From assembly GCA_016712985.1 (NCBI GenBank), contig JADJQA010000080.1, positions 1 to 54,335 on the forward strand: DNA of 54,335 bases. The letters run 5' to 3'. The notes under the pieces were generated by a model that had not been told where the DNA came from, searched no databases, and saw nothing but the letters and a program-made list of their open reading frames with translations. The position numbers were made by a program, and so were the translations under genes. Shown one piece after another: positions 32,902 to 41,468 of the stretch (positions are counted from its first letter, which is position 1; the number at the start of each line of letters is the position of its first letter). This DNA comes from Sulfuritalea sp. GTDB lineage: Bacteria > Pseudomonadota > Gammaproteobacteria > Burkholderiales > Rhodocyclaceae.

Positions 32902-34842
32902 ATGGGCATTTTCAATGTTGGCGTAAGCGGGCTCAATGCCGCACAGGCAGGCATCTTTACCGCCAGCCACAATATCGCCAACGCGTCGACCCCCGGCTTC
33001 AGCCGGCAGGTGATCGTTCAAGGCACCAACATTCCCTTGCTCACCGGGGGCGGGTTTCTGGGACAGGGCACCCACGTGCAGACTGTCCAGCGGATCTATG
33101 ACCAGTTCCTTGGTCGCCAGGTACTGAGCGCCGAGGCTGGTGCAACGGAGATGGACAGTTATCTGGCGCAGATCAGCCAGATCGACAATCTGCTGGCCGA
33201 CACCAGCGCCGGGCTTTCTCCCGCGCTGTCAGGCTTTTTCAAGGGAGTGCAGGACGTTGCCGCCAATCCGTCCTCGATTCCCGGTCGCCAGTCGATGTTG
33301 TCGGCGGCGCAGGCGCTGGTATCCCGCTTCCAGGCGCTGGATCAGCGTCTGGCGGAAATCCGCGATGGCAACAATCAACAGATTTCCACGCAGATCACAC
33401 AAATCAATACCTACAGTTCCCAGATCGCCGATATCAATCAGCGCATCCTCCTGGCGCAGGCGGGCCGGCCAGACCAGCCGCCCAACGACCTGCTCGATCA
33501 GCGCGACCAGATGCTGAAGGACTTGAACAAGCTGGTGCGGGTCAGCACGGTAGCGCAGACGGATGGCAGCTTCAGCGTGTTCATCGGCAATGGACAACCA
33601 CTGGTCGTCGGCAACCAGTCGTATCAACTGCGGGCGGTGCAGGCGCCGGACGATGCCGAACGGATCACTGTCGCTACTGTCGGCGCTGGCGGCACGGCGC
33701 TGATCATGCCCGAGTCACAGATTATCGGCGGTAGCCTGAGCGGGTTGCTGCGTTTCCGCAGCGAGACCCTCGATGCGGCGCAAAACGCCCTCGGCCGCAT
33801 TGCGCTCACCCTGGCGCAGAACTTCAACGACCAACACCGGCTGGGCCAGGACTTGAGCGGCGCGCTGGGGCAGGACTTCTTCAATGCCTCGACCCTCGCG
33901 GCTCCAGCCGTTCGGCCCAACAGCCTGAATACAGGCACCGGCGCACCGACGGCAAGCATCGATGCGACCACGATCGATCGGCTCACCACCAGCGATTACC
34001 GGCTTGCCTACGATGGTGCAAATTACAACTTGATCCGCTTGGCGGACGGTCTTTCAACGCCGATCACCACGGACCCCCAGTTGGTAGATGGCCTGTCGAT
34101 AGACAAGTCTGCCTGGACCGCACCCGTGGCGGGAGACAGCTTCCTGATTCAGCCCACGCGCACGGGGGCGCGCAACATCGCCCTGGCGTTTTCCGACACG
34201 CGCCTGATTGCCGCCGCGGCGCCAATCCGCACGGCAACGGCGCTGGGCAACAGCGGCACGGCCAGCATCAGCGCCGGGACGGTGAACGCACCGCCGCCGA
34301 CAAATGCCGGTTTGCAGAACAAGGTGACGATCAGCTTTACCAGCGCGACAACATTCGATGTGCTGGATGTAACCACGGCGGCGACTCTCGCCAGCGCAGT
34401 GACTTATGCGGCCGGAGCCGATATCACCTACAACGGCTGGACCACACAGATCATCGGCAACCCGGCGGCAGGCGACGTATTCACCGTCGAAGCCAATGTC
34501 GGCGGAGTTGCCGACAATCGCAATGCGGCCCTGCTCGGAGCATTGCAGACACGCAACACCATGCTGGGCAGTGCCACATCGTCGGCCACTGCATCCTATC
34601 AGTCCGCGTATTCACAGCTCGTCAGCATCGTCGGCAGCAAGACCAACGAAGTGCAGGCAATTGGCGCCGCCCAGCAGGGGCTGACCGACCATGCCAGCGA
34701 GGCTTTGCAATCAAGCTCCGGCGTCAATCTGGACGAGGAAGCGGCCAACCTGTTGCGCTATCAGCAAGCGTATCAGGCTTCGGCCAAGGTGCTGGAAATC
34801 GCCAGCACGCTATTTGACGAAATTCTGGCTCTGGGCCGCTGA
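32902..34842 (+). CDS. flgK: FlgK, hook-filament junction protein 1
   Basis: A 646-residue junction protein. ATG 32902 follows ACGGAG and begins GIFNVGVSGLNAAQAGIFTA, then SHNIANASTPGFSRQ. The C-terminal D0 part has VNLDEEAANLLRYQQAYQAS and AKVLEIASTLFDEIL. The middle (about 350-540) is a variable domain. FlgN is its chaperone. flgL follows after 27 bases. Confidence 0.95.
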   Translation: MGIFNVGVSGLNAAQAGIFTASHNIANASTPGFSRQVIVQGTNIPLLTGGGFLGQGTHVQTVQRIYDQFLGRQVLSAEAGATEMDSYLAQISQIDNLLADTSAGLSPALSGFFKGVQDVAANPSSIPGRQSMLSAAQALVSRFQALDQRLAEIRDGNNQQISTQITQINTYSSQIADINQRILLAQAGRPDQPPNDLLDQRDQMLKDLNKLVRVSTVAQTDGSFSVFIGNGQPLVVGNQSYQLRAVQAPDDAERITVATVGAGGTALIMPESQIIGGSLSGLLRFRSETLDAAQNALGRIALTLAQNFNDQHRLGQDLSGALGQDFFNASTLAAPAVRPNSLNTGTGAPTASIDATTIDRLTTSDYRLAYDGANYNLIRLADGLSTPITTDPQLVDGLSIDKSAWTAPVAGDSFLIQPTRTGARNIALAFSDTRLIAAAAPIRTATALGNSGTASISAGTVNAPPPTNAGLQNKVTISFTSATTFDVLDVTTAATLASAVTYAAGADITYNGWTTQIIGNPAAGDVFTVEANVGGVADNRNAALLGALQTRNTMLGSATSSATASYQSAYSQLVSIVGSKTNEVQAIGAAQQGLTDHASEALQSSSGVNLDEEAANLLRYQQAYQASAKVLEIASTLFDEILALGR

Positions 34843-34869
34843 GCCCGAGCAGAAAGAGGAAGAAAAGCC

Positions 34870-36133
34870 ATGCGTGTCAGTACCGGAATGATTTTCGATG
34901 CCGGAGTAGCCAGCATCAACCGACAGACAGCCTCGCTGTTGAACGTGCAACAGCAGGTGGCCTCCGGACGGCGGATCCTGAGACCGAGCGATGATCCGGT
35001 GGCTGCCGCGCGGGCGCTGGAGGTGACGCAGGCCAGCGATGTCGTCGCCCAGTTCAAGCGGAATCAGGATGTCGCCACATCTGCCCTGGGTCTCGAAGAA
35101 GTGCAACTGGCGAGTGTCGGAGACGTGCTGGGGCGGGTCCGCGAGTTGGCGGTTCAGGCAGGCAACACCAACCTTTCGTCAACTTCCCGCAAGGGCATTG
35201 CCACCGAGTTGCGCGCGCGATTCGATCAACTGCTGGGAATCGCCAATGCCACCGACGGCAACGGTCAGCATATCTTTTCCGGCTACATGGGGGCAGTCAC
35301 ACCCTTCGGTGGTTCGGTCGATGACATTCTTGCCGGCAACGAAATCGTCTATCAGGGCGATGACGGGCAGCGCACGCTGCAGGTCTCGCCCAGCCGCTTC
35401 ATCGAAGTCAGCGACTCCGGCGGCGATGTGTTCAAGCGCATCAGGAATGGCAATGGCTATTTCGTTACCGACTATGCCGCTGGCAATGCCGGCACCGGCG
35501 TCATGGCGTCTGGTTCGGTGACCGATCCGGCGGCGTGGAATGCGGCGGCGACGAAAAACGTTTCCGTCGAATTCACCGTGGCGGCCGGCGTCACGACTTA
35601 CGACCTGATCGATACCGCGAGCAGCGCTTCGCTGCTCGCGGGCGGTCCGCGGGTGTTCCAGAGCGGCCAACCCATCCTGCTCGGTGATCCACCTGCCTTC
35701 AGCCTGGGGGCAAGCGTCACGATCAACGGCAAGCCGGCGAGCGGGGACCGCTTTTACCATCGCACCCAGTACCACGCAGAGCGTGTTCGTCACCCTCGGC
35801 AACTTGATCGGGGCGTTGGAGGCCCCGACAGGAACCCCCGCCGCCGACGCCAAGTACATCAATGAAATAGGTTTCGCCTTGACCAACCTCGATCAAGCCG
35901 GCAATAACGTTCTTCGCGTTCGAGCCGGGATCGGTTCGCGCATCAACGAGGTCGACTCGCTGGGGAGTTTGAACGATAGCCTTGACTTGCAGTATCAGCA
36001 GACCCTGTCTAACCTGCAAGACCTCGACTACGCCAAAGCGATCACGGATCTCACACGCAACCAGACCAGCCTGGAGGCAGCGCAACTGTCCTTCTCAAGA
36101 ATCTCGCAGCTTTCGCTGTTCAACTATCTATGA
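34870..36133 (+). CDS. flgL: FlgL, hook-filament junction protein 3 (one frameshift)
   Basis: From ATG 34870: MRVSTGMIFDAGVASINRQT, LNVQQQVASGRRILRPSDDP and AARALEVTQA, the flagellin-like N-terminal D0/D1. The frame breaks at about 35754 in a TTTT run; dropping one T joins GKPASGDRF to TIAPSTTQSVFVTLGNLIGA, then the C-terminal helix LSNLQDLDYAKAITDLTRNQ and SLEAAQLSFSRISQLSLFNY. The corrected length is about 420 residues. The stop overlaps the next gene's ATG. Confidence 0.93.
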
Positions 36134-36621
36134 CGCCGTTGCGTCATCGCGTCCGGCGGAAAGTATCCCTGAAGCGCCGCGTTCTGCTTGCGGCAGCACT
36201 GTCCTGCGGTCTCGCGGGCTGTGCCGGCAACGGCCTTGTCCCGACGGATCCGATAGTTCCGAACACCACGTTGAATATCACCCCAAGCCTCACCATCGCC
36301 CTGGAAAAAATCGTTTTCTGGGGAGCGTACGCCGGCGTCGCCTACCTGGTCCTTGATCCGCTGGCGCCGAACTGGGAGATCGAGCAGGCAGCATTTCCCG
36401 ACAGCCACTATCATTTTTCGCTGAAAATGAAGCGTGTCTACGCCGGCGGCGCTGGCGAGTCGCGCGTGGTATTCCACCAGCGTGCCAAGGAACTCATGCG
36501 GGGGGGCGGCTACGACGGCTATCAGGTACTGGAATACACGGAAGGCATGGAATCCTCGGTGCTCGGTTCGCAGCGCGTGTCACAGGGCGTCATTCGCCTG
36601 ACCAGACGCGATTCGCGCTGA
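36130..36621 (+). CDS. Small predicted lipoprotein coupled to flgL, function unknown
   Basis: A 163-residue protein whose ATG overlaps the flgL stop as ATGA. That implies translational coupling and a place in the flagellar late operon. A basic N-terminus and hydrophobic stretch end in LSCGLAGC, a clear lipobox with the cysteine at about residue 31. The mature part has a hydrophobic segment, EKIVFWGAYAGVAYLVLDPL, then a region with HYHFSLKMKRVYAGGAGESR and VVFHQRAKELMRGGGYDGYQ that looks like a small folded domain. I do not recognise a named family. It ends 40 bases from the convergent fliR gene, with the palindrome GTCGCCGGCGAC between them. Confidence 0.82.
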   Translation: MTPLRHRVRRKVSLKRRVLLAAALSCGLAGCAGNGLVPTDPIVPNTTLNITPSLTIALEKIVFWGAYAGVAYLVLDPLAPNWEIEQAAFPDSHYHFSLKMKRVYAGGAGESRVVFHQRAKELMRGGGYDGYQVLEYTEGMESSVLGSQRVSQGVIRLTRRDSR

Positions 36622-36661
36622 AGGCTGAGGGCGTCGCCGGCGACAATTGGATCGAGTGCTT

Positions 36662-37453
36662 TCAGAGGGGATTTCCGGCAGCCTTCATGACCATTCCCAT
36701 CGCCTCGAACCCTCGTGTGAACAGACCTTCCATCGCGGCGCCGATATACGGCAGGGACAGCAGCAGGACCAGAAACCCCAGCGCCAGCGTGACGGTGAAG
36801 CCGACCGAGAACAGATTCAACTGCTGAGCGATGCGTGCCAGTACGCCCAAGGCGATGTTGGCGATCAGCAGCGCCGTGATCAGCGGCAATGCCAGCAGCA
36901 GCCCCGTCGAAAACAGGATTGCCGACCAGGCCATCAGCGAGGCGAAGGCGGCGACGTGGATCGGCGTGGTGCTCACCGGCAGCAGCGTGAAGCTTTCGGC
37001 GAGGACCGTCAGTGTCAGCAAGTGACCATTCAGGGCGAGGAATACCAGGGCCGTCAGCAGCCCAAGGAATTCGCTGACAACCGGGGTCTGGCCGCCGCTG
37101 TCGGGGTCGAAGAATGTGGCGAAGGACAGGCCCATCTGCAATCCGATCAGCTCGCCGGCGAGGTCAACCGCCGCAAAGCTGATACGTAGCGTGAAGCCGA
37201 GAAGTACGCCGATCAGCATCTGCTGGGCCATTACCGCCAGTCCGATCCACGAACTCGCCGGAATTGCCGGCAATGGCGGCAGCGCGGGCGCCACTGCCAG
37301 TGCGATCGCAAGGCCCGCGATCAGGCGCACCCGTACCGGCAATGCGGAATTGTTGAACACGGGGGCGCTCGCCAGCAGGCCGAGGATTCGTGTCAAGGGA
37401 AAGACGAACAGGGCAATCCAGGCATCGAGTTGTGCGGAAGTGATCGAGATCAC
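36662..37453 (-). CDS. fliR: FliR, flagellar export gate protein
   Basis: A 263-residue membrane protein with several hydrophobic helices. Family traits: ITSAQLDAWIALFVFPLTRI, RVRLIAGLAIALAVAP, GLQMGLSFATFFDPDSGGQT and LSLPYIGAAMEGLF near the C-terminus. With FliP and FliQ it forms the export channel. It is the last gene of the long fliF-to-fliR series and starts 14 bases after fliQ. Confidence 0.95.
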   Translation of the reverse strand: MISITSAQLDAWIALFVFPLTRILGLLASAPVFNNSALPVRVRLIAGLAIALAVAPALPPLPAIPASSWIGLAVMAQQMLIGVLLGFTLRISFAAVDLAGELIGLQMGLSFATFFDPDSGGQTPVVSEFLGLLTALVFLALNGHLLTLTVLAESFTLLPVSTTPIHVAAFASLMAWSAILFSTGLLLALPLITALLIANIALGVLARIAQQLNLFSVGFTVTLALGFLVLLLSLPYIGAAMEGLFTRGFEAMGMVMKAAGNPL

Positions 37454-37466
37454 GCTGCGGCGCCTG

Positions 37467-37736
37467 TCAGCCGATCATGCCGGGTATCGATTCGTAAAGG
37501 CGGCGCATGTAGTCGGTCATCACAGCAATCATCCACGGGCCGGCCACGATCATCGTAATGAATATGACCACCAGCTTGGGAACGAAGGAGAGCGTGGCCT
37601 CGTTGATCTGCGTGGCTGCCTGAAAAATGCTGACGATCAGGCCCGTGACCAGCGCCGCGAGGAACAGCGGTGCGGAGATCAGGAGCGTGATCTCGATCGC
37701 GTTGCGGCCAATCTCGATGACGGTGGTGGGAGTCAT
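37467..37736 (-). CDS. fliQ: FliQ, flagellar export gate protein
   Basis: An 89-residue protein with two membrane helices: MTPTTVIEIGRNAIEITLLI, then LVTGLIVSIFQAATQINEAT with LSFVPKLVVIF, and a short tail. The start was placed at 37736 because the family N-terminus begins there; further upstream is spacer with a REP pair. The charged-polar QINEATLSF loop is the family signature. Confidence 0.96.
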   Translation of the reverse strand: MTPTTVIEIGRNAIEITLLISAPLFLAALVTGLIVSIFQAATQINEATLSFVPKLVVIFITMIVAGPWMIAVMTDYMRRLYESIPGMIG

Positions 37737-37785
37737 GACGCACTTCCGGTCATTGTGGCAGACACCACCGCTACTGATGAACCTC

Positions 37786-37860
37786 GTCACACCGGCGAAA
37801 GCCGGTGTCCAGTTCGGCGGCCGACTGGATTCCGGCTTTCGCCGGAAGGGGGGAATGACG
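37786..37860. repeat. REP pair (inverted hairpins) in the fliP-fliQ spacer
   Basis: Two hairpins in opposite orientation: ACACCGGC-GAAA-GCCGGTGT at 37789-37808 and TTCCGGC-TTTC-GCCGGAA at 37830-37847, with flanking GTC and GAC. The same design with GAAA and GTTC loops is at 51141-51238. It is a typical betaproteobacterial REP doublet (REPIN-like), transcribed within the fli operon. Confidence 0.8.
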
Positions 37861-37904
37861 ATGGGAGGACAGAAATGTTTCGCGAGTCTGTTCCACGTTT
37901 GACT

Positions 37905-38648
37905 TTAGCCGAAGCTCATCACCAGCGAGCCGACCAGCAGGTTCCAGCCATCGACCAGCACAAACAGCATGATCTTGAACGGCAGGGCGACGATCACCGG
38001 CGACATCATCATCATGCCCATCGACATCAGTACCGACGCCACGACCATGTCGATGATCAGAAAGGGAATGAAAACGATGAAGCCGATCTGGAACGCCGTC
38101 TTCAGCTCGGAGGTGACAAATGCCGGGATCAGCACGCGCATGGGTATGTCATCGGCCCTGGCAGGGACCGGCAGCTTGGCGACCTTGGTAAACGTTGCCA
38201 GGTCGGCTTCCCGCACCTGTTTCAGCATGAAGGCGCGCAAGGGCACTGCGCCCTGGTCCAGCGCGGCCTGGAAACTCAGCTTGTTTTCCGAAAGCGGCAG
38301 ATAGGCTTCGTTGTAGATGCGCTCGGTGACCGGGGCCATGATGAAAAAAGTCAGAAACAGGGCCAGTCCGACGAGCACTTGGTTGGGCGGAGACGTCTGT
38401 GTCCCTAAGGCGTGGCGCAGCAGCGACAGGACGATGATGATGCGCGTGAAACTGGTCATCATCAGCAGCATTGCCGGCAGAAAAGTGAGTCCGGTAAGCA
38501 GCAGCAGGGTCTGGATCGACAATGACCATTGCGTACCGCCGCCCGCCGCCGGGCTGCTGGTTACCGCCGGCAACACCTGGGCGTCGACGAACATTGGCGC
38601 CAGGAGCAGCGACAGGAGCGACACGCCACGAAGCAGTCTTGCCGGCAT
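37905..38648 (-). CDS. fliP: FliP, flagellar export gate protein
   Basis: A 247-residue protein with a cleavable signal peptide (to about residue 23, MFVDA), as is normal for FliP. It contains LTFLPAMLLMMTSFTRIIIV then LSLLRHALGTQTSPPNQVLV, MRVLIPAFVTSELKTAFQIG, and C-terminal GMMMMSPVIVALPFKIMLFV with DGWNLLVGSLV. It is intact and forms the export pore with FliQ and FliR. Confidence 0.96.
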   Translation of the reverse strand: MPARLLRGVSLLSLLLAPMFVDAQVLPAVTSSPAAGGGTQWSLSIQTLLLLTGLTFLPAMLLMMTSFTRIIIVLSLLRHALGTQTSPPNQVLVGLALFLTFFIMAPVTERIYNEAYLPLSENKLSFQAALDQGAVPLRAFMLKQVREADLATFTKVAKLPVPARADDIPMRVLIPAFVTSELKTAFQIGFIVFIPFLIIDMVVASVLMSMGMMMMSPVIVALPFKIMLFVLVDGWNLLVGSLVMSFG

Positions 38649-38651
38649 CGC

Positions 38652-39071
38652 CTAGCTTCCCGGCGTCAACTTGCGCAGCCAGTCAGGGAATCCCTGGCCG
38701 GACGAGGGGGCCGGACCGGGTGGCTGGTTCGCGGTGGTCTGGCGAGGAACTTCGGCGAGCGCCGTGACACGACCGGGCGCCACTCCGAGCACCAGCCAGG
38801 TACCGCCAACTTCGACAATGACCACGCGCTCGCGCGTACCCACCGCGGTGCCGGCAACCACGCGCAGCAGTCCCGCACTTTCGCCACGTGGGGCGACCAG
38901 TTTCTTCAACACCCACAGGCTGCCGATCACCAGTGCGAGCACGATGGCCAGACCCAGAAAGAGCTGCCAGAGGCTTCCGCCAGGATCGGCCGCGGACACC
39001 GCCTGGGTAGTCTGCGCGGCGGCCTCCGTCGTGGCAAAAAGCAGCAACGGGGTGGGAATGAAACGAACCAT
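38652..39071 (-). CDS. fliO: FliO, flagellar export assembly protein
   Basis: A 139-residue protein: a signal-like N-terminus, a single membrane helix (LWQLFLGLAIVLALVIGSLW, about residues 34-53), then a cytoplasmic domain with RGESAGLLRVVAGTAVGTRE and VVIVEVGGTWLVLGVAPG. FliO helps FliP oligomerise. It ends 3 bases before fliP and lies in the standard fliN-O-P order. Confidence 0.9.
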   Translation of the reverse strand: MVRFIPTPLLLFATTEAAAQTTQAVSAADPGGSLWQLFLGLAIVLALVIGSLWVLKKLVAPRGESAGLLRVVAGTAVGTRERVVIVEVGGTWLVLGVAPGRVTALAEVPRQTTANQPPGPAPSSGQGFPDWLRKLTPGS

Positions 39072-39156
39072 GCTCGCAACCGGGGGAGAATGGCGCGAGC
39101 TTAGGCTTGCGCTGCCGGCAAAAAACCCCCAAGTAGAGGGGGGAAGCCCAGACTTA

Positions 39157-39576
39157 TCAGCGGTTCAGTTTGCGAACGCGTTCCTGCGGCGTGATCACGT
39201 CGGTCAGGCGAATGCCGAACTTTTCGTTCACCACGACAACCTCGCCTTGCGCGATCAGGGTGCCATTGACCAACACGTCCATCGGTTCGCCGGCCATTCC
39301 TTCGAGTTCGACCACCGAGCCATGCGCCAACTGCAACAGGTTGCGAATCGAAATCCTGGTACGACCCAGTTCCACGGTGAGGCTCACCGGGATGTCCATG
39401 ATCATGTCGAAGCCCTGGGGCGCCGCCGCCTTCCCGGCATCTTCGGGGAATTGATTGAAGATCGCCGCCGGCTCGACAGCCGCCGCGGACTTTTCTTCAG
39501 CGATGGCCTGCTCGCCCATTGCCGCCGCCCAGTCGTCGTCGGAGACCTGTTCTTCCTTTTCGGTGGTGTCGTTCAT
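39157..39576 (-). CDS. fliN: FliN, C-ring switch protein
   Basis: A 139-residue switch-complex protein. An acidic N-terminal half (MNDTTEKEEQVSDDDWAAAM) is followed by a SpoA domain (about 60-135) with MDIPVSLTVELGRTRISIRN, LLQLAHGSVVELEGMAGEPM and DVLVNGTLIAQGEVVVVNEK. It forms the lower C-ring with FliM and helps dock FliH. Between it and fliM lies a repeat-bearing gap of 180 bases. Confidence 0.96.
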   Translation of the reverse strand: MNDTTEKEEQVSDDDWAAAMGEQAIAEEKSAAAVEPAAIFNQFPEDAGKAAAPQGFDMIMDIPVSLTVELGRTRISIRNLLQLAHGSVVELEGMAGEPMDVLVNGTLIAQGEVVVVNEKFGIRLTDVITPQERVRKLNR

Positions 39577-39624
39577 TGCATGCTCCCTGCGTATGCGCGG
39601 TTAGCGTGAAATAACTCGTTCGGA

Positions 39625-39727
39625 GCGAGTGGTGATAGTCGAGCGAAGCGAGCTGGCCAGAAGCCTCCCCGTGAGGGGAGGATGGGAGGGGCGGGCCTTC
39701 AATTCGCCTTTCGCGTGTTTCATCATT
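39625..39727 (-). repeat. Dispersed repeat copy B in the fliM-fliN spacer
   Basis: On the minus strand this repeats, in order, the blocks of copy A at 31594: ATGATGAAACACGCGAAAGG, GAAGGCCCGCCCCTCCC, GGGGAGGCTTCT, CTCGCTTCGCTCG and CTATCACCACTCGCTCCGA. A CCCC-TCAC-GGGG stem is in the middle. Both copies follow the coding direction of their operon. The C/G-run pair at 40811-40845 (fliL-fliM gap) may be a distant relative. Confidence 0.7.
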
Positions 39728-39756
39728 AGGGGTGCCGTGTCAGAGCTGCATGAAAG

Positions 39757-40731
39757 TTAGGCGTCTTCCTCGGCGAAGAAACGCTCGATCCTCAATGCGT
39801 ACTGCCCATTGCGCATCCCGTAGCGGCATTCCGCCACCGGGACACCATTGACCGCCATCGGTACCTGCGGGTCGATCGTAATGGGAATGACGTCTCCGAC
39901 TTTCATATCGACGATGTCGCCGAAGGTGACGTCGGCGCGGCCCAGCGTGGCCACCAGTTCGACCTCGGCCGTCTGCAACTGGCGCGTCAGGGTTCCGGTC
40001 CAGCGCTTGTCGGACGAGGCTTGTTCGCTGTGCATGGTGCTGTACAGCACGTCCCGGATTGGTTCCACCATCGAGTAGGGCAGGCAGAAGTGCATTTCGG
40101 CGGTAGTGCCGGAGAGTTCGATGGTAAAGGTAACGGAAACGATCACTTCCGATGGCGTTGCGATGTTCGCGAACTGGGTGTTCATTTCCGAGCGGACATA
40201 CTCGAACTTAAGCGGATAGACGGGCGCCCAGGCTTTCTGGTATTCCTCGAATACCACCCCCAGGATTCCCTGAATGATGCGCTGCTCGGTGGCGGTGAAG
40301 TCGCGACCTTCGACGCGGGTGTGGAAGCGACCGTCACCGCCGAACATGTTGTCGACGATCAGGAACACCAGGTTTGGATCGAAGACGATCAAACCGGTGC
40401 CGCGCAGCGGCTTGGCCTGGATCAGGTTCAAATTCGTCGGCACCACCAGGTTGCGGATGAACTCGCTGTATTTCTGGACCTTGATCGGCCCCACCGAAAC
40501 CTCGGTGCTGCGGTGCATGTAGCTGAACAGGCCGATGCGCAGGTAGCGCGCGAAACGCTCGTTGATGAGTTCGAGCGTCGGCATCCTGCCGCGGACAATT
40601 CGCTCCTGACGGCCAAGGTCATAGCTCTTGACGCCCCCGTCGTCCTGTTCGGGCGGGGCCTCGTCGGATTCTCCCGCGACGCCCTTGAGCAAAGCGTCGA
40701 CTTCTTCCTGGGAGAGAAAGTCCTGGCTCAT
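39757..40731 (-). CDS. fliM: FliM, C-ring switch protein
   Basis: A 324-residue protein that binds CheY-P and sets rotation direction. The start at 40731 gives MSQDFLSQEEVDALLKGV, the CheY-binding peptide; an upstream in-frame start would hide it. The middle CheC-like domain has YSEFIRNLVVPTNLNLIQAK and GLIVFDPNLVFLIVDNMFGG. The C-terminal SpoA domain has FGDIVDMKVGDVIPITIDPQ. Intact. Confidence 0.96.
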   Translation of the reverse strand: MSQDFLSQEEVDALLKGVAGESDEAPPEQDDGGVKSYDLGRQERIVRGRMPTLELINERFARYLRIGLFSYMHRSTEVSVGPIKVQKYSEFIRNLVVPTNLNLIQAKPLRGTGLIVFDPNLVFLIVDNMFGGDGRFHTRVEGRDFTATEQRIIQGILGVVFEEYQKAWAPVYPLKFEYVRSEMNTQFANIATPSEVIVSVTFTIELSGTTAEMHFCLPYSMVEPIRDVLYSTMHSEQASSDKRWTGTLTRQLQTAEVELVATLGRADVTFGDIVDMKVGDVIPITIDPQVPMAVNGVPVAECRYGMRNGQYALRIERFFAEEDA

Positions 40732-40758
40732 CCCGCCGTCCGCGCCGGGCCGTCCCAA

Positions 40759-40852
40759 GAGGACGGCAAGTCAATGAAGCGGAAGGCGCGAAGCGCCTGA
40801 ACCGTAGTCACCCCCCTGTGAAGGGGGGGCGGGGGGGAGGGGCGTTTGTTCA
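40759..40852. repeat. fliL-fliM spacer with hairpin and C/G-runs
   Basis: A perfect stem AGGCGC-GAA-GCGCCT is at 40784-40798. Opposed C and G runs (CCCCCC about 40811, GGGGGGG about 40823) form a second possible stem. There is no T-run, so read-through from fliL to fliM is likely. Confidence 0.45.
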
Positions 40853-41449
40853 TTACTGAATGATGAATGAAGTAAACAGCACGGCCTGTACCGGCGCATC
40901 CGGCGCAGCGACATCGCCGGGCTCCTTGACCTCGGTTTTTTCCTTGCCCTTCCTTGGAACAGGGGGTTCCAGTGTGTTGTTCACGGTTTCGCGAATCTCG
41001 TTCGAGAGCCGCTGCACGCCCTGCGCGGTGCTGAGGTCGGAGGCTTTCTTGGCGAGCAGAATCAGCATGATTCGGTGCTTGAGTTCCGGGTCGTATTGCT
41101 TCAGCGCTTCCAGTGCCGCCGAATCCAGCACGCGCAACTGCACCTCTGCCTGCAGATAGGCCTCCTGCTGCTCGGTTTGCAGCTTCACGGTAAACGGCTT
41201 GTCGAACTTGTGGAAGGAGGGTGGGTTGTGATCGGCTTTCTTGTCCTTTTTCCTGGTCTTGACCTCGGTTGGAGCTTCTTCGCCGTCGGCGGACTCGTCT
41301 ACCGGTTTTTTCTTCAGCAGAAAATAGGCTGCACCGCCACCGCCCAGCACCAGAACCAGGGCGCCGATAACGATGAACAGCATCAGCTTCCCCTTTTTCT
41401 TCGGCGGGGGGGCTTCCACTTCGGTTTCGGCCGTCTTCGCATCTGCCAT
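40853..41449 (-). CDS. fliL: FliL, stator-associated membrane protein
   Basis: A 198-residue protein: a basic/proline segment, one membrane helix (KLMLFIVIGALVLVLGGGGA, about residues 21-40), a charged linker and a periplasmic domain with FDKPFTVKLQTEQQEAYLQA, EVQLRVLD, MLILLAKKASDLSTAQGVQR and LSNEIRETVNNTL. FliL forms rings around stators and raises torque. The start at 41449 (MADAKTAETE) is preferred to an upstream one at 41485 that overlaps fliK. There is an insert of about 20 residues (VPRKGKEKTEVKEPGDVAAP) near the C-terminus. Confidence 0.92.
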   Translation of the reverse strand: MADAKTAETEVEAPPPKKKGKLMLFIVIGALVLVLGGGGAAYFLLKKKPVDESADGEEAPTEVKTRKKDKKADHNPPSFHKFDKPFTVKLQTEQQEAYLQAEVQLRVLDSAALEALKQYDPELKHRIMLILLAKKASDLSTAQGVQRLSNEIRETVNNTLEPPVPRKGKEKTEVKEPGDVAAPDAPVQAVLFTSFIIQ

Positions 41450-41468
41450 CAGTTCTCTCCCTGTCGCA

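Noticed and set aside
37786..37860. Paired repeats as a possible CRISPR array
   Set aside because: Two inverted hairpins with no regular spacers and no cas genes; REP doublet fits.
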